NCBI RefSeq assembly: GCF_028369105.1
Contig: NZ_JAQNDO010000001.1
Span: forward strand, 9,766,501-9,830,500
Direction: 5' to 3'
From: Polyangium mundeleinium
GTDB taxonomy: Bacteria > Myxococcota_A > Polyangia > Polyangiales > Polyangiaceae
Length of the DNA: 64,000 nucleotides
Position numbers and translations under genes: made by a program. This document shows positions 55,086 to 63,230 of this stretch, in pieces (within the stretch, counting starts at the first letter, position 1; the number at the start of each line of letters is the position of its first letter). The notes beneath the pieces were generated by a model. It had not been told where the DNA came from. It was given only the letters and a program-made list of their open reading frames with translations, and searched no databases.

Positions 55086-57243
55086 ACGTCTTGCCGTTCT
55101 GATTCCGCTGCTCCCGCTCGTCGCGGCGACGCTCATCGGCCTCTGCGCCCTGCGCGGGCGCCCGCTCCGCGAGCGTACGACGAGCCGGCTCGCGCTCGGC
55201 GCGACCTTGCTCGCCTTCCTCGGCGCCGGGGCGCTCCTCGTGCGCTCCACGCTCGGCGCCGCGCCCGCGACGGTCTTCATCGCGCCCTGGATCGAGACCC
55301 GCGCCTATCAGGCGCCCCTCGAACTCCTGCTCGATCCGCTCTCGGCGTCGCTCGCGCTGCTCGTCACCGGCTTCGGCGCGCTCGTCCTCAAGTTCTCGAC
55401 GAACTACATGCACCGCGAGGCCGGCTTTCCCCGGTTCTTCGCGGTGATGTGTTTCTTCCTCGCCGCCATGCTCCTGCTCGTGCTCGGCGGCAACCTCGTG
55501 ATGACGTTCGTGGGCTGGGAGGGCGCGGGCCTCGCGTCGTACCTGCTCATCGGATATCATTACGATCGCAAAGCACCTGCGCGGGCCGCGACGTACGGGT
55601 TCGTGACGAACCGCATCGGCGACGCGGCCTTCCTCTGCGCGATCTTCATCGCCTGGCACGAGCTCGGCACGGTCAGCTATGCGTCGCTGTTCCGCGCCGC
55701 GGAGACCACGAACCACGGGGCGCTCTCGGCGCTCGGGTTTTGCCTCCTCGTCGCGGCGGCCGCGAAATCCGCGCAGCTCCCGTTTTCGCCGTGGATCTCG
55801 CGCGCCATGGAAGGCCCCACGCCTTCGAGCGCCCTCTTTTACGGCGCCGTCATGGTCACGGCCGGCCTCTTCCTCGTGCTGCGCATGACCCCCGTGCTCG
55901 TGCACGCGCCCGACGTGCTCCGCGCCATGGCCGCGCTGGGCGCGGCGACCGCACTGTATGGCGGGCTCGTGAGCCTCGTGCAGACGGACGCGAAGAGCGG
56001 CCTCATCTTCTCCACGGTGAGCCAGCTCGGGCTCATGTTCCTCGCGGTCGGGCTCGGGGCCCGCGGCATTGCGCTGTTTCACCTCTTCGCGCACGCGCTC
56101 CTCCGCGGCGCGCAGTTCCTCACGGCGCCGAGCACCCTGCTCCTCGTCACACGCGACGAACCGTCCCGCGAAGAGCGCCCCGTCGCGGGCGAGGTCGAGC
56201 CGGCCTTCTGGCTCTTGCTTGCGGGGCTGCTCGGCGTCCTCGCCTTGCCCTTCCTCACCGAGATATGGGCAGGCCCGGACGCCCCGCTCTCGCCCGGCGC
56301 GTTCCTCTCCGCGGCGGGCGCCGGCATGGCGCTCTTCTGCGGCGGCCATTATCTCCTCCGGTTCGCGCAGCGGGGCCTCGCGAATGCAGGAAATGGCGCC
56401 GAGTGGAAGACCGTCTCCTCGTTCGTCGAATTCGGCCCGGCGTGGATCGCCCCCGCGGTCGTCGGCGCCGTCAGCCTCTCGCTCGGCCTTGCGCCCGGCG
56501 GACGGCCGCACGGCCTTTTTCACCTCGTCCTCGATCCCTTGCTGAAGCGGGGTGGACTCGGCCGCGCCGCGCATCCTTTCTGGGCCTTTGGCCTCATGCT
56601 CCTTCTCGGATGCCTGCTCGTCGCGGGCTGGGCGACGGCGCTTTATTTCCACCGCGCCGCGCCCGAGCGACCTGGCATTTTGCCGACGCGCCTGCGAGGC
56701 CTCTACGTCACCGCGCTCGCGCGCTTCTGGCTCGAACCCCTGTACGAGCGCCTCCTCCTCGCGCCCATTCTCCGGCTCGGCCGCGCGCTCGATCGCCTGG
56801 ACGGCTCGCTCCTCGATCGCGCCTTCGGCCGCCCGCTCTCGCCCGAGGACGCGCCCGCGCCGCTCGCGACGTTCCAAGAAAAAGTCCTCGCCGGCGAGAT
56901 CGACGACGCCGATCCATTCGCCGCCGTGCGCGTGGCCCTCGAACGCCAGACCACGAGCGGCGCGGCGACGGCGCACGGGGACGAACCTCCGCCCGCGCCC
57001 GGCGCCGAGGACGATTTCGCGCGGGGTCGGGGCATCGCGGGCCGGATCGTCCAATACGCGGCGGCGCTCGCGCACCTCATCGAGAAACACATCGTCCGGC
57101 GCGCGATCGGCCGCGGCATCCCGATCACCGGCGACCTCCTCGGCCGCACCCTCGATCACGTCGAGGCGCTGCTCGAAAGGCCCGTCGTCGTCGGGGCGCT
57201 CGTCGTCCTCTCGCTCTTCGTCGTCGTCCGCTGGGCCGTTTGA
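55078..57243 (+). CDS. NuoL/ND5-like antiporter-type subunit, DabB-like partner of DabA
   Basis: 721 residues from ATG 55078 (MLERLAVLIP); a GTG at 55063 is also in frame. ND5 signatures: FVGWEGAGLASYLLIGYHYDR (Glu kept; written here only in part), AAKSAQLPFSPWISRAMEGPTPSS (Lys kept). Two positions that are normally His and Lys in NuoL are changed: SALIHA reads SALFYGAVM, and HAFFKALLF reads HALLRGAQF. A C-terminal region (about 555-721) has an amphipathic stretch and a final membrane helix, resembling the lateral-helix tail of NuoL. The start overlaps the DabA stop by 8 bases, so synthesis is probably coupled. The membrane partner DabB of known DAB pumps is of this family. Confidence 0.88.
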   Translation: MLERLAVLIPLLPLVAATLIGLCALRGRPLRERTTSRLALGATLLAFLGAGALLVRSTLGAAPATVFIAPWIETRAYQAPLELLLDPLSASLALLVTGFGALVLKFSTNYMHREAGFPRFFAVMCFFLAAMLLLVLGGNLVMTFVGWEGAGLASYLLIGYHYDRKAPARAATYGFVTNRIGDAAFLCAIFIAWHELGTVSYASLFRAAETTNHGALSALGFCLLVAAAAKSAQLPFSPWISRAMEGPTPSSALFYGAVMVTAGLFLVLRMTPVLVHAPDVLRAMAALGAATALYGGLVSLVQTDAKSGLIFSTVSQLGLMFLAVGLGARGIALFHLFAHALLRGAQFLTAPSTLLLVTRDEPSREERPVAGEVEPAFWLLLAGLLGVLALPFLTEIWAGPDAPLSPGAFLSAAGAGMALFCGGHYLLRFAQRGLANAGNGAEWKTVSSFVEFGPAWIAPAVVGAVSLSLGLAPGGRPHGLFHLVLDPLLKRGGLGRAAHPFWAFGLMLLLGCLLVAGWATALYFHRAAPERPGILPTRLRGLYVTALARFWLEPLYERLLLAPILRLGRALDRLDGSLLDRAFGRPLSPEDAPAPLATFQEKVLAGEIDDADPFAAVRVALERQTTSGAATAHGDEPPPAPGAEDDFARGRGIAGRIVQYAAALAHLIEKHIVRRAIGRGIPITGDLLGRTLDHVEALLERPVVVGALVVLSLFVVVRWAV

Positions 57244-57245
57244 CC

Positions 57246-58808
57246 ATGAACGAAATCCCCTACGCCTCGGCCTTGCCCTTCCCGGTCCTGAGCGCGCTCA
57301 TCCTCGTGCCGCTGCTCGCCGCGGCGTTCGTCCGTTCCCTGAAAAACGCGCGCCACGTCTATTCCCTTGGCCTCGGCAGCGCCGCGCTCGAGCTCGTCCT
57401 CGCCGTGCTCGTCGTCGCCCGGTTCGAGCGGCACACCTCCGCGCTCCAGCTCGTCGAGCGTGTCCCGCTCTTCGGCACCTTCGCCTATCACGTCGGCGTC
57501 GACGGCATCAGCGTCCTCTTTTTGCCGCTGACCGCGCTGCTCGCGCTGCTCGTCATCCTCCACGCGCAGGTCGCCTCCAAGGAGCGGCCTGGACATTACC
57601 TCGCCGCCATCTTTTGCCTCCAGGCGACGCTCATGGGCGCGTTCGTCGCGCTCGACCTCCTGCTCTTCTGGGCGTTCGCTGCGCTCGAGCTCGTGCCGGG
57701 CACGCTGCTCGTGCGGAGCTGGGGCACGGGGCCCGGAAGGCACGCGGCGGCGCGCCGGTATGCGGCGCTCAATGCGATGGGCGTCCTGCTCGTCCTCGCG
57801 GGCGCGCTTGTCCTCGGCCGCGCCACCGGCGGTCGATTCTCCCTCGACGCGCTGGTCGACATGCCCGCGCCGGCGAGGGCGCAATCCCTCGCGTTCTGGC
57901 TCTTCGTCCTCGGCTTCGCCGTCCGCATCCCGCTCTTCCCCTTCCACGGCTGGCTGCCGCCCGTCATGGCCGAAGGCCCGGTCGTGGGCGTGAGCGTCTT
58001 CCTCGTCGGCGCGAAGCTCGGCGTGTATGGCCTTTTGCGCTTCGTGGTCCCGCTCCTGCCCGTCGCCGCGCACCGCCACGGTTCCATTCTGGCCATCCTC
58101 GGCGTCGTCGGCATGCTGTACGGCGCCCTCCTCGCGCTCGTCCAGACAAACCTGCGCCGCCTCGTCGCGTTCGCTTGCCTCGCGCACACGGGCGCCGTGC
58201 TCGTGGGGCTCTCGGCGCTCAACGTGGAGGGGCTCTCGGGCGCCTTGCTCGTCACGCTGAACGTCGGCCTCAGCGCGGCCGGGCTTTATTTCGTCGCGGG
58301 CTTCTTGCACCGACGCCTCGGCTCGACCGAGATCGAGCGCGCCGCGCGGCTCTCGCATCACGCGCCTCTGCTCTCGTTCACGTTCCTGCTCGTCGGCCTC
58401 TCGACGATTGGAATGCCGGGGACGAGCGGCTTCGAGGCTGAGCACCTCGTCGTCGTGGGCGCGCTCGGCGCGCGGCACGGCATCATGGCCATCGCGGTCG
58501 GCCTCGGCAGCTTGCTCGGGGCCGCCTATCTGCTGCGTTATTTCCAGCGCGCCTTCCTCGCCTCCGCCGCGTCCGCACCGAGCTCGCCCGCGACCGAGGC
58601 GAAATCGACGCGCGGCAAGAGCGTCCGGGACCTCGGCCCGCGCGAGCTCGTCATTGCCGGCGCGGTCGGCGCGATCATCGTGGGCCTCGGGCTCTTTTCT
58701 CACCCCCTGCTCGAGGTCGTGGACGGCTCGGTCCGCGCCATGTCCACGCGGCTCGAGCACGCCAAACCGCATTCGTCCCTCGTGATGCACGGGGAGGGCG
58801 CCCCGTAA
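57246..58808 (+). CDS. NuoM-like subunit with altered proton-path residues
   Basis: 520 residues, about 14 hydrophobic segments. It begins two bases after the preceding stop (ATG 57246, MNEIPYASAL). The fold is clearly NuoM-type (YHVGVDGISVLFLPL, FPFHGWLPPVM, GAKLGVYGLLRF). The conserved Glu of FWELTLVP is replaced by A146, with a Glu at 148 two positions later. The broken-helix Lys of AVKIP is R227. The His of THG is replaced by Val (TLNVGLSAAGL). The second Lys and the Glu of GFEAEH remain. It may be a modified or structural pumping subunit. The upstream frame is open only as shadow sequence of the NuoL-like gene. Confidence 0.85.
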   Translation: MNEIPYASALPFPVLSALILVPLLAAAFVRSLKNARHVYSLGLGSAALELVLAVLVVARFERHTSALQLVERVPLFGTFAYHVGVDGISVLFLPLTALLALLVILHAQVASKERPGHYLAAIFCLQATLMGAFVALDLLLFWAFAALELVPGTLLVRSWGTGPGRHAAARRYAALNAMGVLLVLAGALVLGRATGGRFSLDALVDMPAPARAQSLAFWLFVLGFAVRIPLFPFHGWLPPVMAEGPVVGVSVFLVGAKLGVYGLLRFVVPLLPVAAHRHGSILAILGVVGMLYGALLALVQTNLRRLVAFACLAHTGAVLVGLSALNVEGLSGALLVTLNVGLSAAGLYFVAGFLHRRLGSTEIERAARLSHHAPLLSFTFLLVGLSTIGMPGTSGFEAEHLVVVGALGARHGIMAIAVGLGSLLGAAYLLRYFQRAFLASAASAPSSPATEAKSTRGKSVRDLGPRELVIAGAVGAIIVGLGLFSHPLLEVVDGSVRAMSTRLEHAKPHSSLVMHGEGAP

Positions 58809-58830
58809 GGGCGCTCGGGAGGCGTTCGTC

Positions 58831-60357
58831 GTGCAAATTCGCGAGTTCTTCGCCGCAGATCAGATCGGTTTTCCTGTCCTCTCCACGCTGATCTTCCTCC
58901 CCCTCGCCTGGGCGATCCTCGTCCTTTCGATCGGCGACGAGAAACGCGCGCGGTGGACGGCCCTCACCGGCGCCCTGATCGAGCTCTTCCTCTCGCTCTT
59001 CGTGCTCGCGCGGTTCACGCCTGGGACGCCCGACGTGCAATTCGCCGAGCGGCGCTCGTGGATGCCCACGCTCGGCGCGAGTTATCACGTCGGCGTCGAC
59101 GGCATGAGCGTGCTCTTTTTGCCCGTCGCCGCGATGCTCACGGTGCTCGTGCTCGTCGCCTCGTGGCACGACGTGAAGACCCGCGCCCGCGGCTTTTGCG
59201 CGTCTCTCCTCGCGCTCTCCGCGATCGTCGTGGGCATCTATTCGTCCCTCGACCTCGTCCTCTTTTTCGTGTTCTGGGAGGCGTCGCTCGTCCCGATCTA
59301 TTTCCTCGTGAGCCTCTGGGGCGTGGGCCCGGAGCGCCGGTATGCGGCGACGAAGTTCGTGCTCACGATGCTCGCCGCCTCCGGGCCGCTCCTGCTCGGC
59401 ATCGTCTTGCTCGCGGTCGCGGGGCGCCAAAACCCGGCCGATCCGTACACGTTCGACTGGCTCGTCCTCCGCACGCGGCCGGTCCCCGCCGCGATCGGGC
59501 CGATCGTCTTCTTCACGATGCTGACGGGCTTCGCCGTGAAGGGCCCCTTCGTCCCGCTCCACACCTGGATGCCCACGATGCTGCGCGAATGCCCCGTGGG
59601 AATCGGCGTGCTCTTGACCGGCCTCAAGCTCGGCAGCTACGGCGTCCTCCGCTTCCTCGTGCCGCTCCTGCCCGAGGCCACCGCGCGTTATGCGTGGCTG
59701 CTCGGCGCCGTCGGCGTCACGGGCATCGTGTACGGCGCCCTCGTCGCGCTCGTCCAGCCAAACCTCCGGCGCATGCTCTCGTTCGCGTGCCTGAGCCACG
59801 TGGGCATCGTCCTGCTCGGCATCTCGTCGGGCAAGGCGGAAGGCCTCACGGGCGCGGTGCTCGCGATGCTGAACCTGGGTTTGTCCGCCACGGGCTTGTT
59901 TTTCCTGACCGGCTTCCTCCAGAGCCGCGTGGGTTCGTCCGAGGTCTCGGCGCTCGGCGGCGTCGCCCAAAAAGCGCCGCGCGCGGCCGTGATGTTCTTG
60001 CTCTTGAGCCTCGCCGGCATCGGCGTCCCTGGCACGAGCGGCTTCCCCGGCGAGCACCTCGTCTTGCTCTCGGCGTACGAGACGAGCCTCCCGCGGCTCG
60101 GGTTCGCGCTCCTCGGCACGATCCTCGGCGCGGCGTACGTCCTCCGCGTCTTCGAGCAGGTCTTCCTCGGCCCCGTGACGCGCCCGCGCGTCGCCGCGAT
60201 GAAAGACCTCCGTCCGCTCGAATGGGGCGTCGTGGGCTGTCTGGCCATTCTCGTCCTCGTGGTCGGCCTTTATCCGCGGCCCTTGCTCGCGCTCGTGGGC
60301 CCGAGCGCCGAGGCCCTCGCGCGCCCGGTCCCCTCCGTCGTCGCTGGGCACCCGTGA
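58831..60357 (+). CDS. NuoM-like antiporter-type subunit (last gene of DabA cluster)
   Basis: 508 residues, GTG 58831 preceded by GGGAGG at 9 bases. NuoM-type with Glu kept in FFVFWEASLVPIYFL, Lys kept in AVKGPFVPLHTW and in LTGLKLGSYGVLRF, and Glu kept in GFPGEHLVLL. The His of the AHG/THG motif is Leu (MLNLGLSATGL). Close similarity to the preceding gene (both share PNLRR/TNLRR and GVDGxSVLFLP) suggests a recent duplication within the cluster. It should be an ion-conducting module of the same complex. Confidence 0.88.
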   Translation: MQIREFFAADQIGFPVLSTLIFLPLAWAILVLSIGDEKRARWTALTGALIELFLSLFVLARFTPGTPDVQFAERRSWMPTLGASYHVGVDGMSVLFLPVAAMLTVLVLVASWHDVKTRARGFCASLLALSAIVVGIYSSLDLVLFFVFWEASLVPIYFLVSLWGVGPERRYAATKFVLTMLAASGPLLLGIVLLAVAGRQNPADPYTFDWLVLRTRPVPAAIGPIVFFTMLTGFAVKGPFVPLHTWMPTMLRECPVGIGVLLTGLKLGSYGVLRFLVPLLPEATARYAWLLGAVGVTGIVYGALVALVQPNLRRMLSFACLSHVGIVLLGISSGKAEGLTGAVLAMLNLGLSATGLFFLTGFLQSRVGSSEVSALGGVAQKAPRAAVMFLLLSLAGIGVPGTSGFPGEHLVLLSAYETSLPRLGFALLGTILGAAYVLRVFEQVFLGPVTRPRVAAMKDLRPLEWGVVGCLAILVLVVGLYPRPLLALVGPSAEALARPVPSVVAGHP

Positions 60358-60374
60358 TCTCGGGTCCCGCCGTG

Positions 60375-60397
60375 CTCGCCCGGGAACCCGGGCCGAG
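60375..60397 (+). terminator. Possible terminator hairpin after the DabA cluster
   Basis: CTCGCCCGGG (60375-60384) pairs with CCCGGGCCGAG (60387-60397) with one bulged C and a two-base loop. The following GTCGTTCCGTCCT is only moderately T-rich, so termination is likely weak. Confidence 0.35.
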
Positions 60398-60545
60398 GTC
60401 GTTCCGTCCTACTCCGGACATGCGCGCCACCACCGAATCAACGGCGTTCTCCGCGGGAGGATCGATCTTCCGCTTCCCAGGGGTGGCCCCGCGTCTCGGC
60501 TACGCTAGAGTGGCCCCGTCGTCGCCTACGCTCGACGGTTTCTCC

Positions 60546-61145
60546 ATGGCCTCTCCGCACTCCACGTCTCTCGGGGAAGGCCGCGCGCAGTTCGAGGCGG
60601 CGGTTCGCCCGGTCCTGCCACGGCTCTATCGATTTTGCCTCGCCCTCTCGGGGGATCGCGACCGCGCCGACGACCTCTTCCAGAACACGCTCATCAAGGC
60701 CTACGCGAACGCAGCCTCGTTCGAGGGCCGGAGCGACCTCGTGGTCTGGATTTGCGGCATTGCCCGGCACGAGCACCTGGAGGCGCGGCGCACCGAGGCG
60801 CGGCGGCGCGGGCTCTTCGAGCAATTCGTCGACGCTTGTGCTTCGGCGTTCGGATTTGGGGCCGAGGACGAGCGAAAGAGCCCCGAGGCGCAGGTGATCC
60901 AGAACGAGCACGCGGGCCAGCTCCTCGCGTGCTTGCAGACGTTGCCAGAGGAGTTCCGCACGGTGGTGGTCCTCTGCGACATCGAGGAGCTCGGATACGA
61001 TCGGGTGGCCGAGATCCTCGGCGTCCCCAAGGGGACCGTGAAGAGCCGACATGCCCGCGGGCGCGCGCGTCTGCGGGCGGCCTATGAAAAGCTCGTGGCG
61101 GCGAAGCCCGAAGCGCCGGCGAGGGAGGAGGAGGAGTCGACATGA
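60546..61145 (+). CDS. ECF-type RNA polymerase sigma factor
   Basis: 199 residues from ATG 60546. Region 2: LPRLYRFCLALSGDRDRADD, LFQNTLIKAY, then WICGIARHEHLEARR. Region 4: LPEEFRTVVVLCDIEELGYDR and VAEILGVPKGTVKSRHARGRARLR, a normal helix-turn-helix. There is no region 3 or extra C-terminal domain. The frame is open upstream without sigma-like sequence; no clear ribosome site marks the start. Its TGA overlaps the next ATG (ATGA, 61142-61145), so the downstream membrane protein is the likely anti-sigma factor. Confidence 0.9.
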   Translation: MASPHSTSLGEGRAQFEAAVRPVLPRLYRFCLALSGDRDRADDLFQNTLIKAYANAASFEGRSDLVVWICGIARHEHLEARRTEARRRGLFEQFVDACASAFGFGAEDERKSPEAQVIQNEHAGQLLACLQTLPEEFRTVVVLCDIEELGYDRVAEILGVPKGTVKSRHARGRARLRAAYEKLVAAKPEAPAREEEEST

Positions 61146-61750
61146 ATTCGAAAGACCTGCCCCCGCTCCCCGAAAGTTTGGAGGAGGAGATCCGCGCGCT
61201 CCGCCAGGTGAAACCGCCGCAATCGCTCGTCGACCGTGCGTTCTCCAGCTTGCCCGAGCGCTCGGCCTCCGAGCGTCGCACGAGCAAGGATGTCCCTGCC
61301 AAATCCCGCCAGAGCGGGGGATCGGCGTTCGTGCGGATCGCTCCCGCGATGGCCCTCGCGGCGGCGCTCGCGTATGGCATCTGGGGTCAGGTGCGCTCGC
61401 AGGGCTCCGAGGTCGTACGGGTCGAGGAGCGCGCGGTCGCCTTGCCGGAGGCGGGGCACGCCTGGACCGAGATTCACCTGCAGACGCACCACCACGATGA
61501 TTTGCCGGCCCTCGTGCACCTCGAGGTGCCCACGCACGTGCGCGTGGAGCTTCCGTCGGAGAGTGATGTGAAGCTCGAACGGCAGTGTGCCGAGACGCTC
61601 TGCGTGCACAAGTTCACGCACCACAATGGCAAGGGCGTGCCCTTGCGCGTGGCCGTCGCGCACCCGGGCCGGTACGAGATTCACGTCCGTCACGAATCGA
61701 AAAAAGCCGCCCTCCGCGAGCAGTTCGTGCTGACGGCCAGCCGCGATTGA
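61142..61750 (+). CDS. Single-pass membrane protein, putative anti-sigma factor
   Basis: 202 residues. A cytoplasmic N-terminus of about 65 residues (LEEEIRALRQVKPPQSLVDRA) precedes one membrane segment (VRIAPAMALAAALAYGIWG). The outer domain of about 110 residues is beta-rich and His-rich (HLQTHHHDDL, HKFTHHNGKG) and could bind a metal. The classical zinc HxxxCxxC anti-sigma motif is missing. GGAGGAGGAG lies about 5 bases before ATG 61142, and the start overlaps the sigma gene stop. The anti-sigma call rests on gene order and topology. Confidence 0.7.
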   Translation: MNSKDLPPLPESLEEEIRALRQVKPPQSLVDRAFSSLPERSASERRTSKDVPAKSRQSGGSAFVRIAPAMALAAALAYGIWGQVRSQGSEVVRVEERAVALPEAGHAWTEIHLQTHHHDDLPALVHLEVPTHVRVELPSESDVKLERQCAETLCVHKFTHHNGKGVPLRVAVAHPGRYEIHVRHESKKAALREQFVLTASRD

Positions 61751-61926
61751 ACGTTTTCGGCGCCGGGGACCATCCCCGCGCTCCATCGATGGAAAGATAG
61801 CCTTCCGAGCCCCGGACGCCGCGCCCTGCCGCGCGGCGCCTTCGGCTCGTGATCCCGCGCCGACCCGGGTTTGGCGGCGCGATCGTTCGTCCTGGTACGT
61901 CCGCGCTGCGGACCGCTGGAGGTATC

Positions 61927-63096
61927 GTGTCTCATCGCATTCGCGCGCTCGCGAGCGGCCTCGCGTCGCTCGCCATGGCCTCTTCCTTTGCGCTCCCCGC
62001 CGCCCGCGCCGACGCGCCTGCGAAGAGCGACACCTTCGTCTTCCACGCATCGCTCGCGGACGGGCTTGGATTCCGCACCGAGCAGGACAAATTCGTCCTC
62101 GACGCGGGCGTGCTCAGCCAGATGCGATTCGACGCCATCTCGAACAGCGACGGTCTCGCGAGCGACGGCTTCAACGTCGCCGTCGTCCGCCCGTACATCC
62201 GGGCCCGCGCGTTCCACGATCAGGTCCGCTTTTTCGTGCAACCCGAGCTCGCCACGGCCACGCCGAAGCTGCTCGACCTCGAAATCGCGTGGCAGCCGAT
62301 ACCGGAGCTCGGCATCAAGGTGGGCCAATTTCTGACGCCGTTCAGCCGCGCGTTCTTCACGCCCGTGCCGATCCTCCAGTTCCCCGACTTCTCGCGCGTG
62401 AACGAGAAATTCAGGGCGGGACGCGATACCGGCATGATGCTCTTCGGCTCGACCGGCAAAGGGCGCCTGGAGTATTACGCGGGCGCATTCAATGGAAACG
62501 GCATCGACAAAGGCGGCAACGACGACACGTCCGTGATGGGCATCGGCCGCCTCGCCGTGAGCCCGGTCCGCGCCATGACCTACGACGAGACGCCTTCCTT
62601 GCGCGGCGCCGTTCCTTTCGGGATCTCCATCGGCGTCAATGGCATCGCCGATCGCGCGCACCCCACGAAGCAGCAGACGGACCCCGCGACGGGCGCGCAG
62701 ACGACCGTGACCCTGCCGGCCGAGACGCGCCTCACCGCGGGCGCCGACGTATTCATCGCCTGGGATCGGTTCACGTTCCTCGCCGAGGCGTACGCGCGGC
62801 AGGTGCAGCCGGACGAGGGCAAACGAATCCAGGGGTTCGGGGGGTATGCGCAGGCGGGGTATTTCGTGGTGCCGAAGCGCTTCGAGATCGCCGCGCGCGC
62901 GGGCGTGATGGATCCGGATACGTCGAAGCCGGACACCGAGCGGAGCGTCGAGGGGCTGCTCAACGGCTACGTCGTGGGCAACCACCTCAAGATGGGCTTG
63001 CGTTACATGTGGCTCCGCACCGACGCGAAGACGGCCGACGGCTACGCGGCCGGCACGAACCACAAGCTGACCTTCCAGGTGCAGCTCTGGATCTAG
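61927..63096 (+). CDS. Phosphate-selective (OprP/OprO-type) porin
   Basis: 389 residues from GTG 61927, with GGAGG 4 bases upstream; the frame extends upstream without signal-like sequence. Signal peptide ALASGLASLAMASSFALPAARA. The mature protein is a beta-barrel with the OprO/P family pattern (VVRPYIRARAFHDQVRFFVQ, IKVGQFLTPFSRAFF, YYAGAFNGNG) and ends in LTFQVQLWI, an aromatic-containing terminal strand. It should form a small anion-selective channel in the outer membrane. It could be a target of the sigma factor gene upstream, but a 176-bp gap separates them from it. Confidence 0.83.
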   Translation: MSHRIRALASGLASLAMASSFALPAARADAPAKSDTFVFHASLADGLGFRTEQDKFVLDAGVLSQMRFDAISNSDGLASDGFNVAVVRPYIRARAFHDQVRFFVQPELATATPKLLDLEIAWQPIPELGIKVGQFLTPFSRAFFTPVPILQFPDFSRVNEKFRAGRDTGMMLFGSTGKGRLEYYAGAFNGNGIDKGGNDDTSVMGIGRLAVSPVRAMTYDETPSLRGAVPFGISIGVNGIADRAHPTKQQTDPATGAQTTVTLPAETRLTAGADVFIAWDRFTFLAEAYARQVQPDEGKRIQGFGGYAQAGYFVVPKRFEIAARAGVMDPDTSKPDTERSVEGLLNGYVVGNHLKMGLRYMWLRTDAKTADGYAAGTNHKLTFQVQLWI

Positions 63097-63142
63097 GGAA
63101 CCCCGGGCGACTGCTCACCCCAGCAAGATTCTGACCGTAATT

Positions 63143-63167
63143 GAAAACGATTTTCATTGTCATTTTC
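63143..63167. promoter_or_regulatory. Fur-box-like operator, two overlapping sites
   Basis: GAAAACGATTTTCATTGTC (63143-63161) matches the 19-base Fur consensus at 14 positions. GATTTTCATTGTCATTTTC (63149-63167), shifted by 6 bases, matches at 13. The six-base periodicity (GAAAAC GATTTT CATTGT CATTTT) is the usual overlapping Fur array. The block is strikingly AT-rich for this genome and lies 64 bases before the methyltransferase start, so iron repression of that gene is expected. Confidence 0.6.
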
Positions 63168-63230
63168 ATCTACACGAGGTAGAGCTAGGTCGTAGGCTTC
63201 CGGACCACGGGGTCCGAGGGGGACGACACC

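Noticed and set aside
55449-57245. Open frame upstream of the NuoM-like gene at 57246
   Set aside because: It lies inside the NuoL-like gene in another frame and is Arg/Pro-rich; the membrane-protein sequence begins only at 57246.
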